Below are positions 1-7,745 of a stretch of 10,130 nucleotides of DNA, piece after piece. Position 1 is the stretch's first letter. The number at the start of each line of letters is the position of its first letter. A model generated the notes under the pieces. That model was given only the letters and a program-made list of their open reading frames with translations. It was not told the origin of the DNA and searched no databases. The translations under genes and the position numbers were made by a program. Origin of the DNA: Euperipatoides rowelli (Eukaryota > Onychophora > Udeonychophora > Euonychophora > Peripatopsidae); the NCBI GenBank assembly GCA_003024985.2, contig PXIH01S0002106.1, one strand, 5' to 3'.

Positions 1-173
1 TTAAATACAGTTTTCAAATTTAGTTTATATTTAAAAAATGTTTTTTTGAATGGGCTAATAGAGGGCGGGACAGATGCTGAAGTCAAAATAATTTTCTCGA
101 ATGGAGTGTTAGTCATACTCGTAGGCTTTTGCCGGATGTCTTATAGTTTATTGCAACTCCTTTCACGAATAAT
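1..173 (+). promoter_or_regulatory. Upstream region / 5' untranslated region of the SLC12A9-like gene
   Basis: This short AT-rich stretch lies directly upstream of the transporter start codon. Visible elements are a GC-box-like GGGCGGG at 63-69, a weak initiator-like TCATAC at 113-118, and an in-frame TAG at 144-146 that closes the main reading frame before its ATG. There is no convincing TATA box at a fixed spacing. Short upstream ATGs occur (for example at 136), so the leader could affect translation if transcription starts early enough. The AG at 145-146 follows a moderately T-rich stretch and could be a 3' splice site for a leader intron; this cannot be decided here. The transcription start is unknown and may lie outside the window. 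Confidence 0.4.
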
Positions 174-192
174 ATGTCGGAGCCTAGCTTAG
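136..192 (+). other. Possible upstream ORF overlapping the main start codon
   Basis: An ATG at 136 opens an 18-codon frame ending at TAG 190-192. It is out of frame with the transporter and overlaps its ATG at 174. If the mRNA includes position 136, ribosomes that initiate here would pass the main start, so the uORF could lower translation of the transporter. Nothing shows that the peptide itself matters. Whether it exists in the mRNA depends on the unknown transcription start. Confidence 0.25.
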
Positions 193-2906
193 ACCGGCTT
201 TCTGTCAGTTCAAGTATAAACCACAATGACAAAACTCCTTTGGTACAATCAAGGTTATTTCACAGTTTAAGTGGAACGGATGAATTAGAAACGGAAGTGC
301 CTTCTACTCGACGACTCTCCACTTATTTGGGTGTATTTAGTCCTGTATGTCTTGCCATTTTTAGTGCATTACTGTTTCTACGTGTGGGTTTTGTTATAGG
401 TCAAGCTGGCATTTTACAAACTACTCTTTTGTTTTTAGTATCTTACCTCATATTGATCTTCACTGTTTTGTCTGTATGTGCAATATCTACAAATGGTGCT
501 GTTGAGGGTGGAGGTTGTTATTTTATGATTAGCCGTGCTCTGGGTCCTGAGTTTGGTGGAAGTGTTGGTGTCCTGTTTTTCTTTGCAAATATTTTTTCCA
601 GTGCTCTCTACGTTACGGGATGTGTTGAGAGTATTATTGATAATTTTGGACCAGGTGGTAACTTAGTTCCTGATATCTTATTTAGTGGTAGATGGTGGGC
701 ATTTTTATACGGTTTTTGTATTTGTACTATCAACCTAATAGTTTGTCTTATTGGTGCTTCTATGTTTGGACGAACTTCAGCTGTTATACTAATCATTGTT
801 GTTATTTCTACTTTGTCATGTTTAATAAGTATTTTTGCAAAAACTGGACCAGAAAATATCCAGATTCCTTTGGCCAATACACTTGTATATGGAGATAATG
901 TAACAGGTGTAAATGGATCATTTGTACCAAAATATGGTCTATATACAGGCCTCCAAGGAAATACATTCCTCGGTAATCTTTATGCAAATTATAGCATGGA
1001 TTATACAACTAAAAAAATGATGTCATTTCCTACTGTGTTTGCTGTTCTGTTTAGTGGTGTCACGGGTATTATGGCTGGTGCTAATATGTCAGGAGAATTA
1101 AAAGAACCCAGTAAATCTATTCCCAGAGGCACACTTCAGGCATTGCTTTTCACTTTTGTCATATATGTTGTTACAACATTTATGGTGGCAGGTAGCTGTG
1201 AAAACTACCTTTTAAGGAATGACTACATATTTATGCAACAAATTAATTGGTGGCCTCCATTTGTTACAATTGGGATTTTTGCAGCAACACTTTCCGCTGC
1301 ACTTGCCAATTTAATTGGAGCTTCAAGAGTCTTGGAAGCTGTAGCAAAAGATGATCTTTTTGGATTTCTATTGAGACCAATTGTAAAAGGAAGTCTAAAT
1401 GGCAATCCTATTGCAGCAGTGCTGGCTACTTATTTCTTCGTTGTCATGATTTTAATAATTGGCTCATTGAATCAGATTGCAATGATTACCTCCGTATTTT
1501 TTTTACTATCTTATAGTGGAACTAATCTTGCATGCCTAGCACTTGAACTAGCCTCTGCTCCAAATTTTAGACCAAGTTTCAAATACTTCACTTGGCATAC
1601 AGCTTTCATGGGTCTGTCTGGCTGCATTACTATGATGTTTTTAATCAGTGCAGTATATGCTGCTGTTAGCATTATTGTCTGTCTTTTACTTTTGATTGGT
1701 CTTCATATACGGGCTCCTGTCAATAGTTGGGGATCTATTAGCCAAGCTCTTCTTTTTCATCAAGTACGCAAATATCTACTCATTCTTGATATTCGAAAAT
1801 CTCATGTCAAATTTTGGCGTCCTCAAATGCTTCTTATGGTTTCTAATCCTCGAGCATGTTGTCAACTTATTGATTTTGTAAATGATTTAAAAAAGGGAGG
1901 TTTGTTTGTCCTTGGACATGTTAAAATTGGATCATTCAAGGATATGGATATTGATCCAGTTCAAGAAGATTATCCTTATTGGTTAGCTCTTGTCGATCAT
2001 TTAAAGATCAAGACATTCGTTGAAATAACAGTTGCTCAGTCTGTACGAGAAGGAATGCAGCAACTTTTATGGTTGTCTGGACTAGGTGCTATGAAACCAA
2101 ACACTGTAGTTCTAGGATTTTATGATGAAAACCCCCAAGAGGATTCTTTTTCTAAATCTTCTCTGATACGCAATCTCAAGCATGTAAATATTGATCGTGT
2201 GAGCATGGAACACAAGTTTAGCATGCTTCGTCAAAGTGGTGAAGAAAAGGTTTTATCTGAAAATGAATACATTATGTTGATACTCGATGCTCTCAAAATG
2301 CAGAAAAACATTTGCCTTGCTCGACATTTTCATCTACTTGATAAAGCATCTATTGCAAAAAATAAGACAAAATGTTATATAGATGTATGGCCAATTAATT
2401 TTTTATGTCCTTATTCAAGTGATGTCTTTGACACTTCGTGCTTGTTTTTACTGCAGCTGTCCTGTATCCTCAGTATGGTTCCCATATGGAGGAAACGGGC
2501 TGAAATTCGTGTCTTCTTGTGTGTTAATGCTCAAACAGATGACACACTAAGGCGTGAATATAAGCTTGATCAACTTCTTCATCAATTGCGCATCACTGCA
2601 CAAATTAAAATTGTACCTTGGGAAAATATAATTGCTATGCTTTATAATCATGACTCTGATACTGAAGCAGAGGCCAGTACTTATCAAATGTATAATACCT
2701 TGCCCCTATCTTATATTCAAGCTTTGAATGAACTTCTGAAACAAAACAGTGTTGATACAATTGTATCTTTTTGTTATTTACCTCTTCCACCGGATGATCC
2801 TGCTCATCATCATGCATATTTACAACAACTAGATGTACTCACTGCAAATTTACCTCCAACTGTTCTCATACATGGAGTTAGTCCTGTAACATCAACAACA
2901 TTATAG
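174..2906 (+). CDS. SLC12A9: SLC12A9-like cation-chloride cotransporter family protein (CIP1), single uninterrupted reading frame
   Basis: This is a complete 910-residue member of the SLC12 family, near the length of human SLC12A9 (about 914). Family signatures include RLSTYLGVFSP at 47-57, LSVCAISTNGAVEGGG at 99-114, YFMISRALGPE at 116-126, TGIMAGANMSGELK at 297-310, NLIGASRVLEAVAKDDLFG at 379-397 and SAPNFRP at 461-467. The soluble C-terminal domain starts near 520, with SQALLFHQVRKYLL (523-536), HVKFWRPQ (544-551), GLGAMKPNTVVLGFYD (636-651) and the end motif VLIHGVSPVT (897-906). About 11-12 hydrophobic segments lie between 50 and 512. Possible N-glycosylation sites N242, N247 and N272 sit in the loop between segments 5 and 6. 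The start is the first ATG after an in-frame TAG at 144-146 and has A at -3. The family couples chloride and cation movement across membranes. Human SLC12A9 has been described as a partner of other cotransporters and as a lysosomal transporter proposed to handle ammonium and chloride; substrate and location here are inferred. The asparagine of the NKCC potassium site in membrane segment 1 is replaced (A61), as in other SLC12A9 proteins. No intron interrupts 2.7 kb of coding sequence. Confidence 0.95.
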   Translation: MSEPSLDRLSVSSSINHNDKTPLVQSRLFHSLSGTDELETEVPSTRRLSTYLGVFSPVCLAIFSALLFLRVGFVIGQAGILQTTLLFLVSYLILIFTVLSVCAISTNGAVEGGGCYFMISRALGPEFGGSVGVLFFFANIFSSALYVTGCVESIIDNFGPGGNLVPDILFSGRWWAFLYGFCICTINLIVCLIGASMFGRTSAVILIIVVISTLSCLISIFAKTGPENIQIPLANTLVYGDNVTGVNGSFVPKYGLYTGLQGNTFLGNLYANYSMDYTTKKMMSFPTVFAVLFSGVTGIMAGANMSGELKEPSKSIPRGTLQALLFTFVIYVVTTFMVAGSCENYLLRNDYIFMQQINWWPPFVTIGIFAATLSAALANLIGASRVLEAVAKDDLFGFLLRPIVKGSLNGNPIAAVLATYFFVVMILIIGSLNQIAMITSVFFLLSYSGTNLACLALELASAPNFRPSFKYFTWHTAFMGLSGCITMMFLISAVYAAVSIIVCLLLLIGLHIRAPVNSWGSISQALLFHQVRKYLLILDIRKSHVKFWRPQMLLMVSNPRACCQLIDFVNDLKKGGLFVLGHVKIGSFKDMDIDPVQEDYPYWLALVDHLKIKTFVEITVAQSVREGMQQLLWLSGLGAMKPNTVVLGFYDENPQEDSFSKSSLIRNLKHVNIDRVSMEHKFSMLRQSGEEKVLSENEYIMLILDALKMQKNICLARHFHLLDKASIAKNKTKCYIDVWPINFLCPYSSDVFDTSCLFLLQLSCILSMVPIWRKRAEIRVFLCVNAQTDDTLRREYKLDQLLHQLRITAQIKIVPWENIIAMLYNHDSDTEAEASTYQMYNTLPLSYIQALNELLKQNSVDTIVSFCYLPLPPDDPAHHHAYLQQLDVLTANLPPTVLIHGVSPVTSTTL

Positions 2907-2944
2907 TATCTGATTGATGTGAATCTCATATTTAAATTTTATTT

Positions 2945-2967
2945 AATATTATTTATTAAATAATATT
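2945..2967. repeat. 23-bp perfect AT-only palindrome just after the stop codon
   Basis: Eleven-base arms, AATATTATTTA and its exact reverse complement, flank a single central T. It lies 38 bp after the transporter stop codon. In RNA the innermost pairs would have to open to form a loop. In DNA this AT-rich such an inverted repeat may be accidental, so no function is claimed. Confidence 0.6.
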
Positions 2968-2998
2968 TGTTCCTACTATTATTTTTTTTTCTTTGCAT

Positions 2999-3004
2999 AA
3001 TAAA
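2999..3004 (+). terminator. Candidate proximal polyadenylation signal AATAAA
   Basis: This is the first canonical AATAAA after the transporter stop codon, about 93 bp downstream. It follows a long T-rich tract. The downstream sequence is only modestly G/T-rich (ctgtcccttgtcgg near 3022-3036). It could produce a short 3' UTR. In DNA this AT-rich the hexamer often arises by chance. Confidence 0.3.
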
Positions 3005-3210
3005 TTCTAAAATGTTAGAAAACTGTCCCTTGTCGGACTATAAAAAACAAATCCTTGCAGGCATTAAAATTATACAGTTATTTTCTGAAGCCGTTAAAAG
3101 GGGAAAATATAATAAAATTGAACTAATTATTCATTACACTTGTCAAAAAAAAAAATACACATATCTTGGAAAACTTTAAAAGTTAAAAATTATATATGAC
3201 ATTGATAATC

Positions 3211-3231
3211 CAAACTATTGGAAATAGTTTG
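3211..3231. repeat. Perfect hairpin, 9-bp stem with 3-base loop
   Basis: CAAACTATT at 3211-3219 pairs exactly with AATAGTTTG at 3223-3231, leaving the loop GGA. It is a compact, perfect inverted repeat within the probable 3' UTR. No known regulatory family is recognised. Confidence 0.6.
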
Positions 3232-3575
3232 TTTTTAATAGGTGATAACTTTGTCTAAAAAAACAATTTTAATTGTACTGACATGTTTTTTCTACTCAAC
3301 ATATCAAATGTAACTATCCTTTTTATGTGTGTATTATCTATAAATTTTGCTGTCTAATCGGTATGTAAACAAATATGAATTTTAATTATTTGTTGAATTA
3401 GGAATCTGAAGTTACACATTTCTCTAAAATGTTAATGGAGTCTGATAATTTATAATTTTCTTTTGTTAAATGGGAAAAAAAATATTAGGCTATTTTGAAA
3501 ATCATTAAAAAGAAACAACTTCCTTACCGTACAATCGTACATGAATTCAGAACTTGCACTTGTTCCAAAAAGGAC

Positions 3576-3646
3576 TTCATTTTTTTTTCAAGTAGCCTAC
3601 CTTAAGTACCGTAAGGAAAAATATTAGGCTACTTTCTTAAAATGAA
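3576..3646. repeat. Imperfect 71-bp palindrome with TAGGCTAC arms
   Basis: Three nested inverted pairs share one centre. TTCATTTT (3576-3583) pairs with AAAATGAA (3639-3646), AAGTAGCCTA (3590-3599) pairs with TAGGCTACTT (3625-3634), and an inner CCTTA pairs with TAAGG near 3612-3616. The short segments between them do not pair perfectly. A related word, AATATTAGGCTA, lies about 140 bp upstream at 3481-3492. It could be a structured 3' UTR element or a short remnant of a palindromic repeat family. No flanking target duplication is evident. Confidence 0.55.
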
Positions 3647-4100
3647 ATTGTATTCTCCAAAAAAAAAATTTTAAACTGCTGGTCTTGCCATTCTTTGAGA
3701 GAGTGTATTATTAAAAGTTGCAATTTCTTTTTAGTGTTTTTTTATGTAAACCTGTTTTAAATTTCTTATTGTGTTTGTCTGAATATTGAAATTAATGTAT
3801 AATAACGGACATGTTTTTTTGTTTTTTTTTTAACAAAATAATTTAATTAGAGCTAAAGTCTGCTATTAAGCACATATCCTGATGGAAATAACGTGGATTT
3901 TTTTTTCTCTAAATCGTATTCTATAATAAATTAAAAGTTTATATTAAGATGGGCTAGTGGGATCTCCAGTGTTAAGCTAGAAATATGAGGCCAGATTGAC
4001 TCGATAAATTCATACAAATGTATGACATTTAGTGTTTTATTACAACGTGGGATCCTCACATTTTCAAATTGTCCCAACTTTTTTAACATAGCGCATCCCA

Positions 4101-4119
4101 GGACCTAACATTAAGGTCC
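4101..4119. repeat. Small hairpin GGACCT/AGGTCC
   Basis: GGACCT (4101-4106) and AGGTCC (4114-4119) form a 6-bp stem with a 7-base loop. It is one of few GC-containing structures in the 3' flank. Its function is unknown. Confidence 0.4.
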
Positions 4120-4565
4120 AGGTGCAAGTCCTTTTCTATTAGTTTTTCCTATTAAATCATGATTACAATACTATTGAGGTGAAATTCATGGGATGTAAAT
4201 CCTAATTATATATTTTAAAATCAGTTTACTTGTATTTTTTTATATTCTAAAAATATACAATTTTCTAGAGAATCTAATAAATCATGGAAGAAATTTATAA
4301 CTGACGAGTATTATCATTAATCAGGGTAACTTAGAATTTTGAAGATTAATCTTGCAGCAAGATATTCTATTGATATTAATTAATGCAAGTTATTTTAAGC
4401 ATCTGATTTAAAAAATAATGATTAATTTTGGTAGGGAAAAAAAAACTACCTTGTGAGATTGTCAATTGTTTCAATAATGTCAAAGATACTAGGAATTTAT
4501 TTACTGTATGTTAAATTGTATAAATTTTTGTAGAGTATATTTTTGGTATTGTATTATAGAATGTA

Positions 4566-4571
4566 AATAAA
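4566..4571 (+). terminator. Candidate distal polyadenylation signal AATAAA
   Basis: AATAAA is preceded within about 70 bp by several TGTA words (near 4506, 4517 and 4529), the kind bound upstream of cleavage sites by the CFIm factor. It is followed by a G/T-rich stretch, tttgtgtcaattagtgttg, at about 4572-4590. This is the most complete 3'-end signature downstream of the transporter. It would give a 3' UTR of about 1.7 kb. Use of this site is inferred. A further AATAAA lies at 4943-4948. Confidence 0.4.
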
Positions 4572-5475
4572 TTTGTGTCAATTAGTGTTGCCCAATAAGA
4601 AAATTATACCGAGAGCAATAGCAATCAAGTTTTTAACTCATTTCATTGTTATAAATCTCTTTTTTTTTATATATCTACTGTGTATACTGCATATATCTAC
4701 AATATTAATAAGCATTTTTTGTATTTTTATTTAAACCAATGTAACCTACATGGCTATTTATTGTATATAATTTATAAAATAATGTTGGTCTTGGTGTGTA
4801 GGCAGTATAGCCTCTTACTCCTTTGCTGATGTTTCATTTTATTAATTTAATGATTAAAATTACAGTTTTTCATGAATTGTTCTCTATAGACTCATATCAT
4901 TTATTGGATTGGCTATAAACTTCAAATAAGTATTTGTATTGCAATAAACACAGTCCTCATCTCAAACAAACAATAGGAGGACCTGCATGTTAATTTTTCT
5001 AATCTTGTACTCCTTTTAATTTTTTGATCCTTGCCTTAACCAAACAATCACCGAAACTTGCTTGAGTAATCTAAATTCTGTATTTTAAATTTCTTCAACT
5101 CATATATTTTATCTAGCAAGAAAGATAAATCATGATCAACATTATCACAAGATTAGGAAAAGTTATTCACATCAGTGATTACCTACACATAAAAAGTGAC
5201 TAATTTATTATTTTATTGGATTGTCAATGCGTCTTCAGTGCCGTCATATATGTTAAAGCTAAGGATTTTGCCCCTGTTGCTTCACTGTTATTTTCCAACT
5301 CAAAGGAAAAACATATTTATTTATAAATAGTATGTTTGTAGGCTACAACAACTATTTGTAGGCCTGAACTGCATTAAAAAATTTTTTTTATATTTATGAA
5401 CTATAACATTATGATACTCTTATTAACTATTCTCAGGCCTGAGATAAATTTATCAATAAGCATATATGATCTTTA

Positions 5476-5511
5476 ATAAATAATATACGTACTATAAATA
5501 ATATACGTACT
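5476..5511. repeat. Two tandem copies of an 18-bp unit
   Basis: The unit ATAAATAATATACGTACT occurs twice in perfect tandem, at 5476-5493 and 5494-5511, followed by a short partial match. It is a simple replication-slippage type duplication. Confidence 0.9.
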
Positions 5512-5587
5512 ATATAAAAACTAATGGTTTTTTTTTTTCACCATTTTTTTTTTTGTAATCTTAAAACAGCTAATATTTTAGTTATGA

Positions 5588-5598
5588 GGGGGGGGGGG
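5588..5598 (+). repeat. Run of 11 G
   Basis: A homopolymer of eleven G lies in otherwise AT-rich DNA. It is prone to length polymorphism and sequencing error. Confidence 0.9.
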
Positions 5599-6690
5599 AA
5601 GAAATGGGATGCAAGAAGAATGGGTCACTCTTAATATCTCACCACCTTTGATTGAAGTTCAACCTTATTACTAATTAAGGACCCTAGAAAACTTCAGGTG
5701 AGAAATTTTTAACGCAAATTTTTTCAGTATCATAATTTATTATAAGATTGCTAGTTTATTATGCATAAATGGGCCAAGAAATAATGATTTAAGATTCACA
5801 TTATTTGCTTTTGTTGTGTTCCATACCACCATTTTATTTATTTGGGCTACTGAAGGAGATTGGGAGAAATGGGAAATTTTAAGCCTAAAGAAGACATTTC
5901 ATTAACTGAACCAAGTGTTTATTTTACCGTTAATTTCTTTCAACTTGACTATGAAGTAGAAGATAAGTACATGATAAGTTTGTCACTATAAAATAAGTTT
6001 AAATATTTTTCTGAAACTTGTGATGGTATGAATGTTACATTCTTACTGCAGTGTAAGTGGGATAGGATTTGGCTTGGGAAATTAATAGAACATTTTCATG
6101 AAGTTAGTGGGAAAATGTGGTGTTATACTTTAAGGACAGGGCTTGTTGGGTCAAAATATTTAAGAGTTCTGTTGAATATTAGAGCAAAATGAAATCTCTT
6201 TGCTTGATTTAATGTTTCACCTTTGAAATATTTCAATTAATATGTGTGGCCGTTATGACATTTAATTTTGTTACTTTTGTCAGCTTGTAAAAAAAATTGC
6301 TATCTCTTGGTTATTTGCTAAAACTTGACTTTCTGATTTGAGTCACCAATATTCATTCTTTGAGTAGGTTCTTTGTGTTTGGTCACTGGAGTGTGTTTGA
6401 CTATCATATATTTACATTGGAGAAATCTTAGTATTTTTATAAAAATTAATAACTGCATTATGTCCTAAGGCAACTCTTTCACCATAAGAATTTAGGCAGG
6501 TATGAGCAATCATATATTTTGACATCCATTACAAAAAGTTTTTGGACAATTTTTGGCATAATCCTGTGCAGATTTATCTTTTTCTCTTTAAAAGTTAAAG
6601 ACATTGATGCAGGCCCTTAGCAATTGTTATACCACTTGGACTAGTAATGGTTTTTGACTTTATATAAGAGATTGAACCAAACTCCTTAAG

Positions 6691-7440
6691 TTAGTCGCCA
6701 AGCTCATCTTGTATTAAGTGAGGTGGTAGATTATCTATAGTTAATTTCACTACTTTTTCGTTTGCCGTAAATAAATACCACAGCACCTTGCTCAATAATT
6801 GTACTGCTTTCCTTGAAAATTGTTGCATTTTCTTTGGAATTAAACATAATAAATTTATTATTATGCAATGGGAAACATTATGAAACTTCATCAATTAGGC
6901 TACACTACAATTATGACATGCCTGAAATAAGGAAGTTGCACTTACCTTTTTTAGTTTGTCTTGTTCTAGAACTGTTGTGTCATAGAATATGGTACATGGC
7001 ACTATAAATTCCAATAAAGCAGTGGATCAAAATTTGAATTCCGAGTTCTCTTATAACTTTGTTTTAATTTCATTTAGTTCTTTATGTTCATATACTGTTT
7101 TTCAGTTACATTCACTTCATCTTTCATAATGACTTTAATATCCTTTGAATTTATATTACCGATATTTTAATTGGGTCTACATTCCTTGGCTTACGAGTTT
7201 ACCCATAGTTAAGGCAGTTGCATTAAATAACATTTTAAGTTTCACTGGAATTGGTAAAGTCTCAACCGCTCGAATATCTAGGACTCAAATGATCGTTTTT
7301 GATTATTTTAATACAACTTCCATCAGCCCAAAACATTAACCAATCAAGTTTAGGAAACATGCACAGTTGGATAAGACAATAGTTGGGTTAACAAATAGGT
7401 TCTGATTTAAATCCATCACTAATGACTACCATATTTTTTA
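6691..7440 (-). other. Unidentified coding-like cluster on the minus strand, probably a decayed gene or element
   Basis: Several adjacent minus-strand open runs look more protein-like than the surrounding DNA. From right to left they include a run near 7389-7280 containing FPKLDWLMFWADGSC, one near 7270-7190 containing LPIPVKLKMLFNATALTMG, one near 7150-7070 containing IKVIMKDEVNVTEKQYMNIK, one at 7026-6898 containing LLEFIVPCTIFYDTTVLEQD, and one at 6894-6691 containing EKVVKLTIDNLPPHLIQDEL. Stops or frame changes separate them, for example TGA at 7029-7027 and TAA at 6897-6895. A consensus splice donor AAG/GTAAGT sits on this strand at 6945, so part of it could also be exonic. I do not recognise the family. 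Chance open runs in AT-rich DNA remain a real alternative. Confidence 0.25.
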
Positions 7441-7453
7441 ATGAAAAATACAA

Positions 7454-7466
7454 TTTTGAATTATTT
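7454..7466. repeat. Left target-site duplication of the SINE (13 bp)
   Basis: TTTTGAATTATTT here is repeated exactly at 7733-7745, on the other side of the element. Such direct repeats are made by LINE-driven target-primed insertion and fix the left boundary. Confidence 0.9.
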
Positions 7467-7732
7467 GGCCTGCGGATCTAGTCAAGTGGTATTGTAGATC
7501 GCTTGGTGCTCCGGCGGCCAGGTTGGTCGCCGGTTCGAATCCGGCAATGGTTAAAATTGCTGGATTTTTCATATGTATTTCATGCTTTTTTTCATGTAGT
7601 ACAGATTGTAAAATTACATTTGTAATTGAATATGCTCATGTTTAATGAACATTTATTGTATGTATTTAAACTATTGTAAACCCTGCTATCTATATATTAA
7701 TTTAATAAATAAATTTATTTTTAAAAAAAAAT
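7467..7732 (+). mobile_element. Full-length tRNA-derived SINE, 266 bp
   Basis: The 5' part is a tRNA-like head. It has an A box TAGTCAAGTGG at 7479-7489, a perfect B box GGTTCGAATCC at 7532-7542, an intact T-arm (GCCGG at 7529-7533 pairing with CCGGC at 7541-7545 around TTCGAAT), and a D-stem GATCT/AGATC (7475-7479 with 7496-7500). The 42-base gap between boxes and an 8-bp hairpin at 7513-7531, which competes with the T-arm, suggest origin from a tRNA with a long variable arm (Leu or Ser type). An AT-rich body of about 150 bp of unknown origin follows, then a tail of AATAAATAAATTTATT and an A run up to about 7731. Exact 13-bp target duplications flank it. Such elements are transcribed by RNA polymerase III from the internal boxes and copied by a partner LINE. 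It encodes no protein. The perfect duplications suggest a fairly recent insertion. Confidence 0.88.
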
Positions 7733-7745
7733 TTTTGAATTATTT
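7733..7745. repeat. Right target-site duplication of the SINE (13 bp)
   Basis: This is an exact copy of the 13 bases at 7454-7466. It follows the A/T tail directly and fixes the right boundary. Confidence 0.9.

Larger units (their letters stand above)
2907..4590 (+). other. Probable 3' untranslated region and proximal flank of the transporter gene
   Basis: No protein-coding signal follows the stop codon at 2904-2906. The stretch is AT-rich with many T and A runs, as expected of an invertebrate 3' UTR. It contains a 23-bp AT-only palindrome at 2945-2967, hairpins at 3211-3231 and 4101-4119, an imperfect 71-bp palindrome at 3576-3646, and AATAAA signals at 2999, 3111, 3925 and 4566. The open run of about 70 codons starting at 2967 is low complexity and not believable as a gene. 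The right end of the UTR is inferred from the signal at 4566 and could be much shorter, for example near 3020. Confidence 0.4.
4591..6690. other. AT-rich stretch without recognisable genes
   Basis: I see no coding run with family features on either strand, no tRNA and no clear transposon end. The stretch contains homopolymer tracts (T runs at 5528-5538 and 5544-5554; a run of 11 G at 5588-5598), an 18-bp tandem duplication at 5476-5511, and another AATAAA at 4943-4948. It appears to be ordinary intergenic DNA, or an intron of a gene lying beyond the window. Confidence 0.6.

Noticed and set aside
608-1405. Several open runs inside the transporter on the other strand or in other frames
   Set aside because: They lie wholly within a well-supported coding region and have no recognisable motifs, so they are by-products of its codon pattern.
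2967-3179. Open run of about 70 codons on the plus strand after the transporter
   Set aside because: Composition is low-complexity and AT-driven, it starts inside a palindrome and T-run, and it lies in the probable 3' UTR. No family features.
5528-5554. T runs as a retrocopy poly(A) tail on the other strand
   Set aside because: No coding remnant or target duplication adjoins them, and such runs are common throughout this AT-rich DNA.
6922-6945. Minus-strand GTAAGT...TTATTTCAG as an intron
   Set aside because: Both sites match splice consensus, but the interval would be only 24 bases, too short for an animal intron.
6813-7007. Plus-strand open run of about 64 codons
   Set aside because: Same reason: antisense to the more coherent minus-strand runs, with no family resemblance.
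7145-7339. Plus-strand open run of about 64 codons
   Set aside because: It overlaps the minus-strand coding-like cluster, which looks more protein-like. No motif or upstream signal was seen.
7467-7552. A functional tRNA gene
   Set aside because: The T-arm and B box are perfect, but the acceptor ends do not pair and no standard anticodon arm fits. The target duplications enclose 266 bp, so it is the head of a SINE.
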